The notes under the pieces were generated by a model. It saw nothing but the letters and a program-made list of their open reading frames with translations, searched no databases and was not told the origin of the DNA. Shown here piece by piece: positions 1 through 11,088 of a stretch of 64,000 nucleotides of DNA (within the stretch, counting starts at the first letter, position 1; each line of letters starts with the position of its first letter). The stretch covers positions 18,642,317 through 18,706,316 of the forward strand of contig NC_084806.1 in the NCBI RefSeq assembly GCF_963583255.1, written 5' to 3'. Position numbers and translations under genes: made by a program. This DNA comes from Pyrus communis (Eukaryota > Streptophyta > Magnoliopsida > Rosales > Rosaceae).

Positions 1-424
1 CATTCCCTTCGTCTCGTCGAGAAGTATGATTTTTATTTTTTAATCACTTGATTTCGTTGAGTATTGAAGAAGTTACGAAAGTTTAAATTTTACCCAGTTT
101 CCGGCGAGTTTTCCCTCGGACCAGTAAACTTTGAGGCTATTTTCCAGTCATCTCCAGCAACCATTGGACTTCCAAATAGGTATAATCTTATTCTACACTT
201 TCCTATCTTCATTTTGATATATTATGGGTTGAATTTGGTTAAAAAACGATTGAGTTACGAAGCTTTGAAAATTGCCCAAACTTCCGGCCAAGAGCTCAAG
301 GACACTTAACAGAGTTTTTAACGGAATTACCAAAATGATAGATGGTGGACAATCTCAAGAACCACTTCTATTGATTTGAAATCTCATGGACCATTTTGGC
401 GATTTAGCCGAAATGGATTTATGT
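1..424. other. No gene recognised
   Basis: AT-rich sequence with no coding exon I recognise. The open frames are short and lack an ATG start. It may be part of an old LTR element, but no terminus is visible. Confidence 0.4.
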
Positions 425-1215
425 TTTTTTTTTTTTTTTTTTTTTCAAACAAAATTACTTTCATTAAAAAACTAGTACAAGAAAGAGAGACCCAAAGGCC
501 TCTCATAAACAAGAGTAGGTAAAGCAAATGGCTCAGACAAAATAAAAGTTGTAACCCAAGATACAATAGGAGGTCCAAACAAACTTAGGCATGTAGGTAG
601 AAAAAGCAAACAACAAAAAACCTAATCTAAAGCAATATAAACCAAATCATTGTCACCGTCGCATCCTTAAAGGAAGCCAAACTCTGAATCAAGAGCATAG
701 ATACCAGATCCAAAATCCCTTCACAAACCCCGGCAAATATATACAAACAAATTACCATATGGATAGAAAGTGAGGTTAAGGGGTATGTAAAATACCCTTA
801 CTGTGATGGAGGCTATAGAACACTTGGTCTAGATGGGAACCGTCATGCGGGTTGGGGGAGGAAAAGTGAGGGAAGGAAGTGGATCTAATATCCAATTTCG
901 GATCGGAGCCTGCAGATCCAAGCATATGATGGAGGTGGGATGGATATCATGGCTAAAGAGGGGGGAGGAAGGAAAAATAACAAATAGAAAGTAGTAAAAA
1001 TGGGTGAAAAACAAGACTAGGAAGGAAGAGGGGGTGGGAAGCTGTAAGAGGAAAGGGGTAGAGGAGATGGGAGGGGAGGAAAAGAGGGAAATGGAAGAAA
1101 AAAAGGATATGGCAGAGGAGATGAAAGGGAAGAAGGAGGAGAAGTGGGAGGGTATAGCGGATTGTGAGAAAAAGGGACGGAGAAGAAAATAAGGGTAGGT
1201 TGCCATCGACACCCA
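425..1215 (-). mobile_element. LINE (L1-type) 3'-end fragment
   Basis: A T-run of about 20 bases at 425-445 reads on the minus strand as a poly(A) tail. It is preceded, in the sense direction, by an AATGAAAGTAATTTTGTTTG-like end that is typical of plant L1 elements. The G/A-rich stretch to about 1200 (C/T-rich on the sense strand) is probably more of the same 5'-truncated copy. No reverse transcriptase is visible and I found no clear target-site duplication, so the right boundary is approximate. Confidence 0.45.
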
Positions 1216-1724
1216 AGCTAAAGGTTAGGGCTGGCCACGAAGTAGAATGTTGGGTTGGTGTTTCAATAAAGAGAGTTTGTTTTTCTAGAAAGAGAAACTA
1301 GAGAGAATTTGTTTGGTCTCATTCTAACCGATTGAGCTTTGTGTTTAAGTTACAACCAAGTAAAAATTGAAAATCTACTTATTATTAGGTCCTACGTCCA
1401 TTGTCTCAGTCTCTCTCTCTCTCATAATTGTTTGGTTCTGAAGTTAAGAAAAGCCAATACACACTCACACAACAAAACTTTTACTTGTTGACAACATCTA
1501 AGAATGACACACTCGTAACTTTCTCTTTCAAGCATTTTTGTAGCGTTGAGTAACGAAGAAACACTTGACGAAAATAGTTTGTTCGAACAGTAACTGAGTC
1601 CAATTTAACGCAACACTATCAAATAAAATTTCAAAAATCTCTAGTTAATGGGTGAAGTGGTTAATTTATTAATATAATAGATCGAATTTGGATTACTAAT
1701 TAGCTTAACGGGTCGAATTTAGAT

Positions 1725-1919
1725 CATCCATATAAAAACAGTTTTTGCTCAATCTGACCCAAATCCACTAAACGCAACGCATTGTCAGCTCTAGATTATA
1801 GCCACCACCTAAAACCCTAAATTTTGTTTCCTCAATCTCTCTTTGCCTGCAGCCGCCACCCGCACTCTACTCCTTTGTACTTCTTCTACTCCTGATACCA
1901 TTTTTGCAGAGAGAGAGAG
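1725..1919 (+). promoter_or_regulatory. RPL7 core promoter and leader: TATA-like box, telo-box, pyrimidine-rich tract
   Basis: A TATA-like TATAAAAA lies at 1731. AAACCCTAA (telo-box) lies at 1812-1820, and a pyrimidine-rich run follows at about 1828-1848. The telo-box near the transcription start is a known hallmark of plant ribosomal-protein promoters. The leader ends in a short GA repeat that runs directly into the ATG at 1920. The transcription start is inferred to lie around 1760-1800. Confidence 0.7.
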
Positions 1920-3299
1920 ATGGCCGAAGAAGTGAAGGCGGCGCCGGTGGTTCCAGAGTCAGTGTTGAAGAAGAGAAAAAGAGAGGAGCAATGGGCCCTT
2001 GCTAAAAAGCAAGACCTTGAATCTGCCAAGAAGAAGAGCTCCGAAAACCGCAAGCTGATCTACAACCGGGCCAAGCAGTACGCCAAGGAGTACGATGAGG
2101 AGGTACATATGCAATACACGTTTGATTAGTACTGTTCTATTTATTTGATCAATTTTGGAATTGGTACTGGGATTTCAATTGGGTTTTGATGGTCTAATTT
2201 GTCCCCTTTTTTCAGCAAAAGGAGTTGATTCGATTGAAGCGCGAAGCAAAACTGAAGGGTGGGTTTCATGTAAACCCAGAGGCCAAGCTGTTGTTCATCA
2301 TCAGGATTCGTGGGTATGTATGAATTTGGTTTAATGCCGATTGCGTTTGTATTTTTTTTTTTTTTTTTTTTGTTTGTTTTTCAAACAATCGATTTGTTAG
2401 ATAAAATGTTGGATTAGGGAGCCGAAAGGGTTCGAACCCATGCCAAACGCTCCTCTCTACCACTGTGGTAGAGGGCCACTTGTTGATTGGGTTTGTATTT
2501 GGTTTAATGCTGATTGTGATCATTGTCTTGGTGTTTTTTAACATTCAGAATCAATGCTATTGACCCAAAAACTAAGAAGATTTTGCAGCTTCTTCGATTG
2601 AGACAGGTAAAATCCTGATCGAATCTCGTATTTCTGGAATGGGTAATTGCAGTAGAGTAATAAAATGCAATTGATATTTTAATTCTCTGGTTTTCATTCG
2701 ATTTTTGGGTTGTTGCAGGTATTCAATGGTGTGTTCTTGAAAGTAAATAAGGCCACATTGAACATGCTTCACAGGGTTGAACCCTATGTGACCTACGGGT
2801 ATGTCATTTTTTTTCGTTTCGAGCTTCATAGTCTCATGATCGTTTATCCCGGGTTGTTTTGTTAATTTGATGTAATGGACTTCAGGTATCCTAATTTGAA
2901 GAGTGTCAAGGAGTTAATCTACAAGAGGGGTTATGGGAAACTTAACAAGCAGAGAACTGCTTTGACTGACAATTCAATTGTTGAACAGGTAGAGAAAGTA
3001 CATGATTAGTAAAGTTTAATAACGTGATCAATTTTTGTTTAAACGCATTGGCGTTCTTTCATTGACATTTCTTGAAATCACAGGCTTTGGGCAAGTTTGG
3101 AATTATCTGTGTGGAGGATCTTATCCATGAAATCTTGACTGTTGGGCCTCACTTCAAGGAGGCTAACAACTTCCTTTGGCCATTTAAGCTTAAGGCCCCT
3201 CTCGGTGGTCTGAAGAAGAAGAGAAATCACTATGTTGAAGGTGGTGATGCTGGAAACCGTGAAGACTATATCAACGAGCTCATCAGGAGGATGAATTAG
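1920..3299 (+). CDS. RPL7: 60S ribosomal protein L7 (uL30), six exons
   Basis: Structural protein of the large cytosolic ribosomal subunit. Exons with GT-AG junctions: 1920-2102, 2216-2313, 2549-2606, 2719-2798, 2886-2988 and 3084-3299. They join in frame to 738 nt, 245 residues, the usual plant L7 length. Residues 1-60 form the basic, lysine-rich N-terminal extension ([15 protein letters not shown]). Residues about 84-135 carry the L30 ferredoxin-like core ([19 protein letters not shown], then [18 protein letters not shown]). The C-terminus holds [15 protein letters not shown] and ends INELIRRMN. No stop, frameshift or lost splice site is visible, so it looks functional. Intron 2 carries a SINE. 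The upstream telo-box and TATA element fit constitutive, growth-linked expression. Plants have several L7 paralogues; which one this is cannot be told from the window. Confidence 0.96.
2345..2497 (-). mobile_element. tRNA-derived SINE in RPL7 intron 2
   Basis: On the minus strand the element starts near 2497, has a GTGGTAGAG box (about 2461-2475) and a perfect B-box-like GGTTCGAACCC (about 2429-2439), and ends in a poly(A) tail (T-run 2352-2371). It is bracketed by a 20-bp direct repeat, 2325-2344 and 2498-2517, with 18 of 20 positions equal. This fits target-primed insertion. The cloverleaf is incomplete, so it is not a tRNA gene. Confidence 0.75.
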
Positions 3300-3779
3300 A
3301 TTTATGCAAGTATTCTTCTTTTTGAAATTTTGAGGTGTTCACTTCTTTTATTTTGCGTCCATCAACTTTATAAGACTTAGTTCTCCTATTTTGTCGTGAA
3401 ATCTAATTAGTGATATCTTTACAAAATTTCAACGTGCTGGAGAACAAAGTATTAAATAGGAGTATGCATGCTACATTTTTGGTTTCAAGTTCTCATGCCA
3501 TCAGAATCTGCTGTCCTTGCCGATCAGTTTATTCAAATTTTCAACGTGCTGGAGAACAGATTATACCAAATTCAAAGGTAAGGTATTTTATCACAAAAAT
3601 ATATGAAGAACGAAGGTTTAGATTTTGCAAAAAATCTAGGGTTTAGGGTCTTGGAGAATCAAAACTTTGGAGTATGAAGATTTAGGGTTTAAGGTTTTGT
3701 TTTTGTTGTTGGCATCAAAACTTTGTATGAATCGAATCAGAGTAGCAAGTAGTGACTGTTTGGTGGACATCAAAGCAAA
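3300..3779. other. RPL7 3' flank, with a 24-bp direct repeat
   Basis: Presumed 3' UTR and downstream DNA. The motif TTTCAACGTGCTGGAGAACA occurs twice (about 3426-3445 and 3539-3558). No further gene is recognised. Confidence 0.4.
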
Positions 3780-3784
3780 AGCCC

Positions 3785-3819
3785 TATCTATTTCTCTCCC
3801 TCTCCCTCTCTCCCTCTCC

Positions 3820-3872
<53 letters not shown>

Positions 3873-4038
3873 TGTTCCTCTAACCCTGAGAGGCTTTCTC
3901 TTGTAAACTTGTAAAACTGACAATTGACCGAACGAATCTAATAGCTCTTGTTCAGATGTGCAACTTTAATGTGCGCTTTTGGTGTCCATTGACGAATTTT
4001 CACTAACGCTCAACCCTTCCCCTCTTCGGGTATGATGA

Positions 4039-4070
<32 letters not shown>

Positions 4071-4256
4071 CGCACACACACAGATCGTTCCTCTAACCCT
4101 GAGAGGCTCTCTCTTGTAAAACTGTTAGACATTTGACCGAACGAATCTAATAGCTCTTGTTCAGATGTGCAACTTTAATGTGCGCTTTTGGTGTCCATTA
4201 ATGAATTTTCACAAACGCTCAACCCTTCCCCTCTTCGGGTATGATGACTCTAGACC

Positions 4257-4315
<59 letters not shown>

Positions 4316-4495
4316 CGTTCCTCTAACCTTGAGAGGCTTTCTCTTGTAAAACTGTTAGACATTTGACCGAATGAATCTAATAGCTCTTGTTTAGATGTGC
4401 AACTTTAATGTGCTCTTTTGGTGTCCATTGATGAATTTTCACTAACGCTCAACCCTTCCCATCTTCGGGTATGATGACTCTAGACTGTCCTCCGC
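3785..4495. repeat. Three-copy ~220-bp tandem repeat with CT/CA microsatellites
   Basis: A unit running from a CTCTCT/CACACA tract through GAGAGGCTTTCTCTTG to a segment ending CGGGTATGATGACT occurs three times (about 3830-4040, 4040-4250 and 4260-4490). The copies are closely similar outside the simple tracts; the CT run of copy three is about 55 bp long. No coding potential. The pattern suggests slippage or unequal crossing-over. Confidence 0.85.
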
Positions 4496-4660
4496 AATGT
4501 ATATCTTATAATAGCTTTAAGGGGATGAGAAAGTGTGTTAAGCCTTACAATGAGCTTGCCATAATAATGTGATTCAACTTCGACTTGGTGAGAATCGGAC
4601 TTAAAGCCGCTCTCACAAGTGAAGATGAATACAACTAGACTGTAGTGCTAAGTGATGCTT
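4490..4660 (-). mobile_element. Degenerate tRNA-derived SINE
   Basis: The minus strand shows an A-box-like CTAGTTGTA, a diverged B-box region, and the family tail beginning GAATCACATTATTATGGCAAG. It is similar along its length to the copy at 44794-44985 and shares its 3' part with the fragment at 42748. The poly(A) tail is lost. Confidence 0.6.
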
Positions 4661-4739
4661 TACCATTAAACGTGTACAACATATTTACATAAAATAAGTA
4701 GTAATTGTTGATAGCTTTACCATTTACACCAATATTATA

Positions 4740-4826
4740 CAAATAAAGAGTTGTTCGAAATATAACCGCTCTTATTTTACAAACGTACTCCCAAATTGTG
4801 GTGCCTTGACCACTAAGCAATAGTTA
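4740..4826 (-). mobile_element. Possible second SINE fragment
   Basis: The minus strand reads TTGCTTAGTGGTCAAGGC (A-box-like) and, about 45 bases on, TTCGAAC (B-box-like). Spacing and orientation fit a tRNA-derived head. No tail or TSD is seen, so this is tentative. Confidence 0.35.
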
Positions 4827-5109
4827 AACTATATTTACACAACTTGTTTATGCTGCTTTTCAATGCTATTCCACTCTTGAGATTGATTCATTTTTCTCTT
4901 AAAAATCCAATTCTTTCATTACTAATCAATATAGCTTATAAATGTCAGTTACAAACATTCTCAAAATAAAAAACTTCTCGATTTACCAATAAGCAGAAAT
5001 AATTAAACTGAGAAGCTACAAATAAGTAATACGATTCCGATATGGGGTAATCATCAAGAATAAGAGTAAAATCGAGTTGGGTCATAGACTTTTGGAAGAA
5101 CCTAGATTA

Positions 5110-5645
5110 TAATATTAGTAAAATCGATATTGTGACATTATGAAATTGTGAAATTGTGAAATTGTGAAAATGTGGAAATGTGATATTGTGATATTGTGAA
5201 TATGTCTTATGGTGAAATTGTGAAATTTGTGAATATGATATGTGAAAATTGCAGTTAATATGTGAAATTGTAGGAAAATAGAGAAATTTGAATAATTGTA
5301 GAAATATGTGAGACTTGTAATAAATTTATGACAATTGTAGGAAATATGTGAAATTTGTAGGAAAATAGAAAAAAAATGTAAAAATTGAAGAGATATGTGA
5401 AAATTGTAAAAAATATGTGAAATTTGTTGAAAATTTGTAAAAATTGTAGAAATATGTGAAACTTTGTGAAATATTACGAAAATAGGAAAGAAATTAAATT
5501 TGTAAGAAAGAAATTAAATTCATAGGAACAAAATTAAAATTTGTAGGAGAGAAATTAAATTTGTAGTAAGGAAATTAAATTTGTAGGAAAAATAAATAAA
5601 ATTGTACGGACGAAATTAAATTTGTGTGACGAAATTTATTGTGTT
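5110..5645. repeat. AT-rich degenerate minisatellites
   Basis: Two repeat types follow each other: short TGTGAAAT-type units (about 5135-5470), then a roughly 20-bp unit of the form GAAATTAAATTTGTAGGA (about 5480-5640). Copies are imperfect. No gene; the stretch 4827-5110 before it also shows none. Confidence 0.7.
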
Positions 5646-5759
5646 ATTTTTTCATAGATATCATTGTGGTTGATCAATAGTGGTCGCCACTCTGCCTCCA
5701 CTTCGGGCCAAAGTGACCCGGCGGTAGAGATACCGAGTAGAACCCAGGAGGCCATTGCC

Positions 5760-6680
5760 GAGTCGTCGGCATGCCCCAATACAACTGCTACATTGGGTCG
5801 GGTGCCTCGATCTGCCAGGCATGTTCATAGTTAGAGACGGCATGAGCCTCGTGCCAGCCCCACCTCACCTTGTTGAAACTAAGGAGGCCGATGCTGATTC
5901 GGTAGCTATGCGCCCGAAAGGAGACGGAGAACTCGCAACTGGGAAGAAGACCAAAGTGTGGGGGATGAAATTTGACCTCCAACCGGATCATTGGCTTATA
6001 GCATAACCAGATCGTAATCGATTACAACCACTCAATTGGCAAGCGAACCTGAAAGGCAACAGCTTGTTGACTGACGACATGAGTACCATCGTCTGCACCA
6101 AGTGTCCCATGCTTACCTCTTCATGGAAGAAGCAATTCCCAGGTGCATAACGATATGATGAGAGAGATTTCGGTATGTATGGAGTTTTTTTTTAATTTAA
6201 TATTTTGTATTTTTATTTATTAAATGCATTTTTTAAGCTAACACCTTTTTTTTTTTTTGTTTATTTCAGACCAATGTATCCATCGACATGCACCACCTGG
6301 GTACGAAAGAGTACATACACTGGGTGTGGGCTAAGCGGTACAAGGAGTGGAAGTATGAGATGCACTTGTACTACAATACTTGTGCATTTCCTGTTGAAGC
6401 TTTTATCGATCACCCCCAGAGTTTGCGAAGAGGATTGCCAAGTGGGAGTGGTTATGTGGTCATTTTCAGAGCCTGATATTTTCATTATATTTTTCTTCTA
6501 ATTTTTTATTTGTTTATATTTAACTTTAATTAAAATTTTTAATTACAACGAAAATCGATAGCAAATAAGGCTAGCCGGGAAGCGAAGCCATCCCTTCATC
6601 ATTCCGGTTCTGGCCCCTATCTTTTCGAATCAAGGAACGATGTGAGAAGGGTTCGTTTTTTTCGGAAGTCGAGGCTTGGG
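5760..6680 (+). pseudogene. CACTA TnpA-like (Transposase_24-type) remnant
   Basis: Plus-strand pieces match the order of motifs in plant Transposase_24-type proteins: KCPMLTSSWKK (about 6097-6130), then after an intron-like gap AKRYKEWKYEMHLYY (about 6330-6375), then in a shifted frame AKWEWLCGHFQ (about 6434-6468), then a third exon-like piece with NKASREAKPSLHHSGSGPYLF (about 6563-6625). Frames change between and within pieces and stops are present, so it is dead. In living elements such proteins bind subterminal repeats and act with the TnpD catalytic subunit. The match is from motif memory, not a search. Confidence 0.6.
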
Positions 6681-7660
6681 AGATACACATGCAATTACAA
6701 ATTTTAAAACTATGATTGATAATTTAATTGTTTTTTTTATAAGCTTTTATGTTGCAAAAGAAGGACTAGTCCCTTGCCTACCTCTCCCAACAACGACTAG
6801 ACATGCCAATGGAAGAGCTAACACCTGATCCAGATGTGTCTTTGTAGTTGATGATGGACGGGGTTGGGTGAAGAAAAGGCAAAACGGCCTAGGAGCGGGT
6901 TGGATCGGGTTCGAGATCTCGGAAAGTCTTCTTCATCTAGTTGTCTGACAACATGCAAGGCGTCTTCCAGACTATAGTAGTTGGAGATGGAGCTAGCAGT
7001 CATGTGCCAACGAGGATAAGAAGCTAAAGAAGAAGAGCGCCAACGAGAATAAGTTGTGCGCCATCAAGAAAAAGCTCGGGAGGCAGTCATGCACTAACGA
7101 GATGAGGGCCTTCTGCTTGCATTGATGGGATAGCCCGAACAATGTCAGCCTCTTGCATTTGCCTTCTTAATCCTTCGAGTGACCTTCAGCCACCATCCCA
7201 CCAGCCACCCAGTAGTCATACTTAGTTTAGTATTTACATATAATTGTATGAATATTTTATTTATAATAATCTAAAATTTTAAAATAAATCAAAATATTAA
7301 AGAATAGAATAAATAATATTTAATTTAAATATTGTTTTAGTTAAGAATTTTAAACAAAAAATTTAAAAACATTGTTCGACGATTCTTTCATCGGGCAAAA
7401 TATTTTAAAATTTTTTGTTGCTGAAAACCTGGTGAAATAATAGCACAGCATATGTTTCATTCGTTGGGCCAAGTTGGTCAATGCACTTTGCTTGATGAAA
7501 TAATTTTGTTGGGTAAAATACAATTTGTCTGACGATTTTGTACTATTTGTCAAGTGAACTCTGCACCAACGATATTTACGCGACTAACATTGCTCGACGG
7601 AATGGCTTTTAACTTATAAAAAAGGGCTTTTGTTTCATTTAAAAAAAAAAAGATGGGTTT

Positions 7661-9834
7661 TGACACACCTCGATCGAGATCAGGGCATGCTGGCCGTCAC
7701 GTGGAAGTGACGTAACCATGTGCACAGTGCGGAAGCTAATAAAATAATAATAAAAGTACGAATAAATAAAAACCAACTTTACACAAAATAAGAACATACA
7801 TGTGCAAGCGTAAGTGTGAAAAACAAAGTTCAGAGCTCGAAGACCTAATGCAGTCCGGGAGAAATAACACTACAAAAACACACCCAAAGGTGGTCCTACC
7901 CAGGTGATAATTTGTCAGATATGCCGGGGAAATCCTCTGGGGAGCCACCAAAAGTGCTAGCCAACTAGAACCTGGAGGGGCGCAAAACAAAAAGTGTGAG
8001 TGGGCAAAAACAAAGCTTTTCAAAAACCATTTCATAAACAAGGTTCTAACCCCTCGCCGTAAAACCTGTATATTTCCCAGAAAAATAGAATATACATATA
8101 TATAAGTCATGCTCAGAAATATGCCATGCCAAAAGCCTCGAAATAAAATGCAAGTGCTCAGGTAATGTCAAATCAATGCCATGTAATCTGTCAGCCGGAG
8201 TCACCTAACGTGACCTGTACGGCTGAATCTAGAGCTCAAATCTCCCTCTCGCTAACTATACCTGCACACGAGTCGGAACCACCTAAAGTGGTCTGTACGA
8301 CAGGACTGGGTGTATAATAAGTACGCTCAAGTGCTACGATCACGTGAAGGCTGGGCGACTAATCGCGGGTCACCTACGAGTCGGAACCACCTAAAGTGGT
8401 CTGTGCGACAGGACTGTGCACCTAACTTGGATCCAAGATGAGCATGTGGTGCGGGAGGTGAACATTACGTGAAGGACTGTGCCCAACTCTGGGCAGGAGC
8501 ACTAACACCGGGGGTGCAGGTTATGAGCTCTCTATGCATCTCAAATCACTACTGAACATGAATATAACCATAACTTACCTGGCACTTACCTGTGCGTCTG
8601 CAACACCAACATACATATATATATATATATGCTACTAATAATGCATAAACAAACTGCAAACATAATGCATGGCATATAAATGTATAAATGTTTCCAAACA
8701 CTTTCTAGGAAAAACGTAAGTATATAGGTATATACGGAAAACCAAAAGCCCACTCACTGATATGTAGAAGGGTCGTAACCCCCTTGCCTCGAGTGACCGT
8801 GCTCGTCCTTGGGATAGGTCTCATCTATATGCGAAACAACTATAAAAACGTTAATTTTAAAGCACATAACCAACCTTATGAAATAACTTCTCATACAATG
8901 CTCAAATCGGGTGTATGAATACACCAACGTGATCTACTTAACCTCAGGAACATCCCCATATTTTTAGAAAAATTTTCTGACGCCGCACGTGCCCCCACGC
9001 GCCGGCCAAGGCACGGCCACACGCGCCGGCCACGAGTAGGCACGTGCCTGGCACACTGACGGCGTCAGTTAACGCCGTCAGGAATATTCCGTTAACTCTG
9101 ACAGATTCCGTTAACGCCGTTAGGAATATTCCCTCCAAACTGACGGAATATTCCGTCATCTTCTCCGGCCAAACTCCAGTGCCATCGCCGGCGCCGGAAA
9201 ACCGAGAAAACTTCAAAACCTTGTATCTTCTTCGTTTTTCAACCAAATTTCACAAAATTGGTACCAAAATGAAGCTTACAACAAGAGGAACAAATCCATA
9301 TCACTTTCAAGCACTAAAACCCATGGAATCTTGCCGGGAAAACACCACCAACTCCGGCCAAGCTTGAAACTCACGATCCCGACATCCAAAACCTTCAAAC
9401 GAACCACCCCGAGCCTCCTAAGGACATTACCAAGCTTCCTACAAGCTTGAAGTTCCCAAAAACACAAGAATTAACGTGTGCATGAACAGTGACCAAATCA
9501 GGATATCCCGAGTTCGACGTGAAAACGAAGGTATCCTTACCTGAAATGGGTATGGTTGAACTCCCAAGGACCTCACGAGCACGAATATGTAATTTGTTTC
9601 CACGATCTGTGAAGGTTTCAATGGTTTTGGTTGTCGTCCGTACAAAGAGAATAGGAAAGGGAGAGAGAGAGGGTTCGAGACAGGGCAGGGAGAGAGGGTG
9701 AGTGAGTGTGGTGTGTGTGTGGTCCAAAACCAGCCAAGCAACACCCAAAAACAACCACACAACGAAACAACCATAATAGGGGCAAAATCGTCATTTCACC
9801 CCTACGGTTCGAAAATCCGGAACGGGCTGTCACA
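7661..9834 (-). mobile_element. Solo LTR, Ty3/gypsy family A
   Basis: A 2174-bp LTR, TGACACACC...GGGCTGTCACA on the plus strand (sense start TGTGACAG on the minus strand). It is flanked by perfect 5-bp duplications GGTTT (7656-7660 and 9835-9839), which defines a solo LTR left by LTR-LTR recombination. The same family occurs at 32315-34446 (opposite strand) and as the LTR of the element at 12892. It carries hairpin modules at 8192-8225, 8272-8301 and 8380-8409. Open frames inside it lack ATG starts and look incidental. Confidence 0.9.
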
Positions 9835-10034
9835 GGTTTTCCCCTGTTTTGTTTATTTATAAAAAAAATAAAAAAATCTACATGTATCTGACTTTTTATT
9901 CATGTATAGTTTCATCGAGATACAATCTCAATCTTGATGTAACTTTCTTATTCCTAAATGGGCTTCTTCAATTTTTATAAATTGTTGGATCAAAATTATA
10001 AACAATGAAACTTTATTTTGCCCGACAAAATAAT

Positions 10035-10820
10035 TGTTGGAGAACAATTTAGAAACAATAAAATAACAGAAATACAGAACCGAAATACTTATACTTTATT
10101 ATTCAAAAATACTTGTAATACAGAATGCAATTATGTTATAGTAACAAAAAAATTAAAATGATACTAACTTGAATGAATTGAAGGTAGAGGCTAGCGCAAA
10201 CGCTATGTCCTTCGAATAGTATTTCCGTCCCACTCGTGTGCTTGTGGTTCTACAACGTCTATTCGACCAGGATACAACTACCTAATTCTACAACCTGCAT
10301 TGGATTATAGAACTCTAGCGAATTGCTTTGTGTGTTTACTCTCTGGAAATTTTGTACGGAAGACAAGGGGGAAGAAAAAGATGATTTTTGATGGAACTGA
10401 GGACTCTAGTTATATAGGCTCTTTTATACCTCTTCAAACACCTTTTGGATGTATCTGAAGCTATACAACTCTTTCCAAAGAGATACAACTCTTTTCAAAG
10501 AGTTGTGTCTATTAATCAAAACGTTTTTAATTAATTTAATTTAAAACTTAATTTGAAATTAAAACTAATTGATCAGATTAATTTTAATTCCTTGGCACCA
10601 AGTGCCCCAAGGCCAAAGGCCCTTGTCTTGATTAATTAATATTAATTAATATTATAGTATAATCATCAAGCCTAATCCACACAACTATAAGACCCAAGCC
10701 TTCAATCTATTTCCAAATGGTCCAAGTTCTAATTACTAAGAAAAAGGAATAAGTCTATATAAAAGCTAGTGAAAAAATACTGTTGACCAATGTGGGACAA
10801 GAGGGTCTCAAACTCCTACA
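10035..10820. mobile_element. Solo LTR of a different family, 786 bp
   Basis: Begins TGTTGGAG and ends CTCCTACA (inverted ends, one mismatch), with perfect 5-bp duplications ATAAT at 10030-10034 and 10821-10825. A TATATAAA-like box lies at about 10755, and AT-rich regions fill the interior. No internal coding region. Orientation cannot be decided. It sits inside the subterminal end of CACTA remnant 1, only 22 bp from that element's terminus. Confidence 0.85.
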
Positions 10821-10842
10821 ATAATTTGTCTTTTTTTTAGTG

Positions 10843-11043
10843 CAAGTTGCTACCTTCATACGTACGTGCGGTCGCCATACCCACTTACGTAAGTGCAGTC
10901 GCCATACTAGAGGATACGCCGTTGTATTACACCTATCCCCTGCATATAGATTTATCATATGCCCGAGAGAACGCGTGTCCTCTCCTTGTCATCTTTTATT
11001 ATAAGGTTCGTCTGTGTGCATATCCAAACCAATATATATATAT

Positions 11044-11086
<43 letters not shown>

Positions 11087-11088
11087 CA
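10843..11088 (+). promoter_or_regulatory. Putative promoter/leader with an 18-bp direct repeat, TA and GA runs
   Basis: A direct repeat GTGCRGTCGCCATAC lies at 10866-10880 and 10892-10906. Between its copies is the ACGT palindrome CACTTACGTAAGTG. A TA run (about 11031-11046) and a long GA run (about 11047-11084) lead to the ATG at 11089. GA tracts are common in plant 5' UTRs. Confidence 0.4.

Larger units (their letters stand above)
5650..10842. mobile_element. CACTA (En/Spm) remnant 1, right terminus at 10842
   Basis: A remnant transposase gene (5760-6680) is followed by subterminal repeats with GACGA/GGGCAAA-type motifs (about 7355-7610). The right end reads, on the minus strand, CACTAAAAAAAAGACAAA, i.e. 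a CACTA terminus ending at 10842. Between the subterminal repeats and this end lie two solo LTRs (7661-9834, 10035-10820). With the second LTR removed, the CACTA subterminal motif CCCGACAAAATAAT joins directly to TTGTCTTTTTTTTAGTG. The left terminus was not found, so the start coordinate is only the first sequence I assign to it. Confidence 0.55.

Noticed and set aside
829..1212. Ser/Phe-rich proteins on the minus strand
   Set aside because: Shadow frames of a purine-rich strand in a LINE-like fragment; no conserved domain.
2420..2480. tRNA gene from the GGTTCGAACCC box
   Set aside because: No acceptor-stem pairing or full cloverleaf; the poly(A) tail and TSD identify a SINE.
3667..3906. ORF through the CT/CA microsatellite
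   Set aside because: Low-complexity translation of simple repeats.
9395..9760. Conserved ~120-residue frame shared by the solo LTRs at 7661 and 32315
   Set aside because: Both copies lack an ATG start and the similarity is explained by overall LTR identity; no sign of protein-level selection can be shown with two copies.
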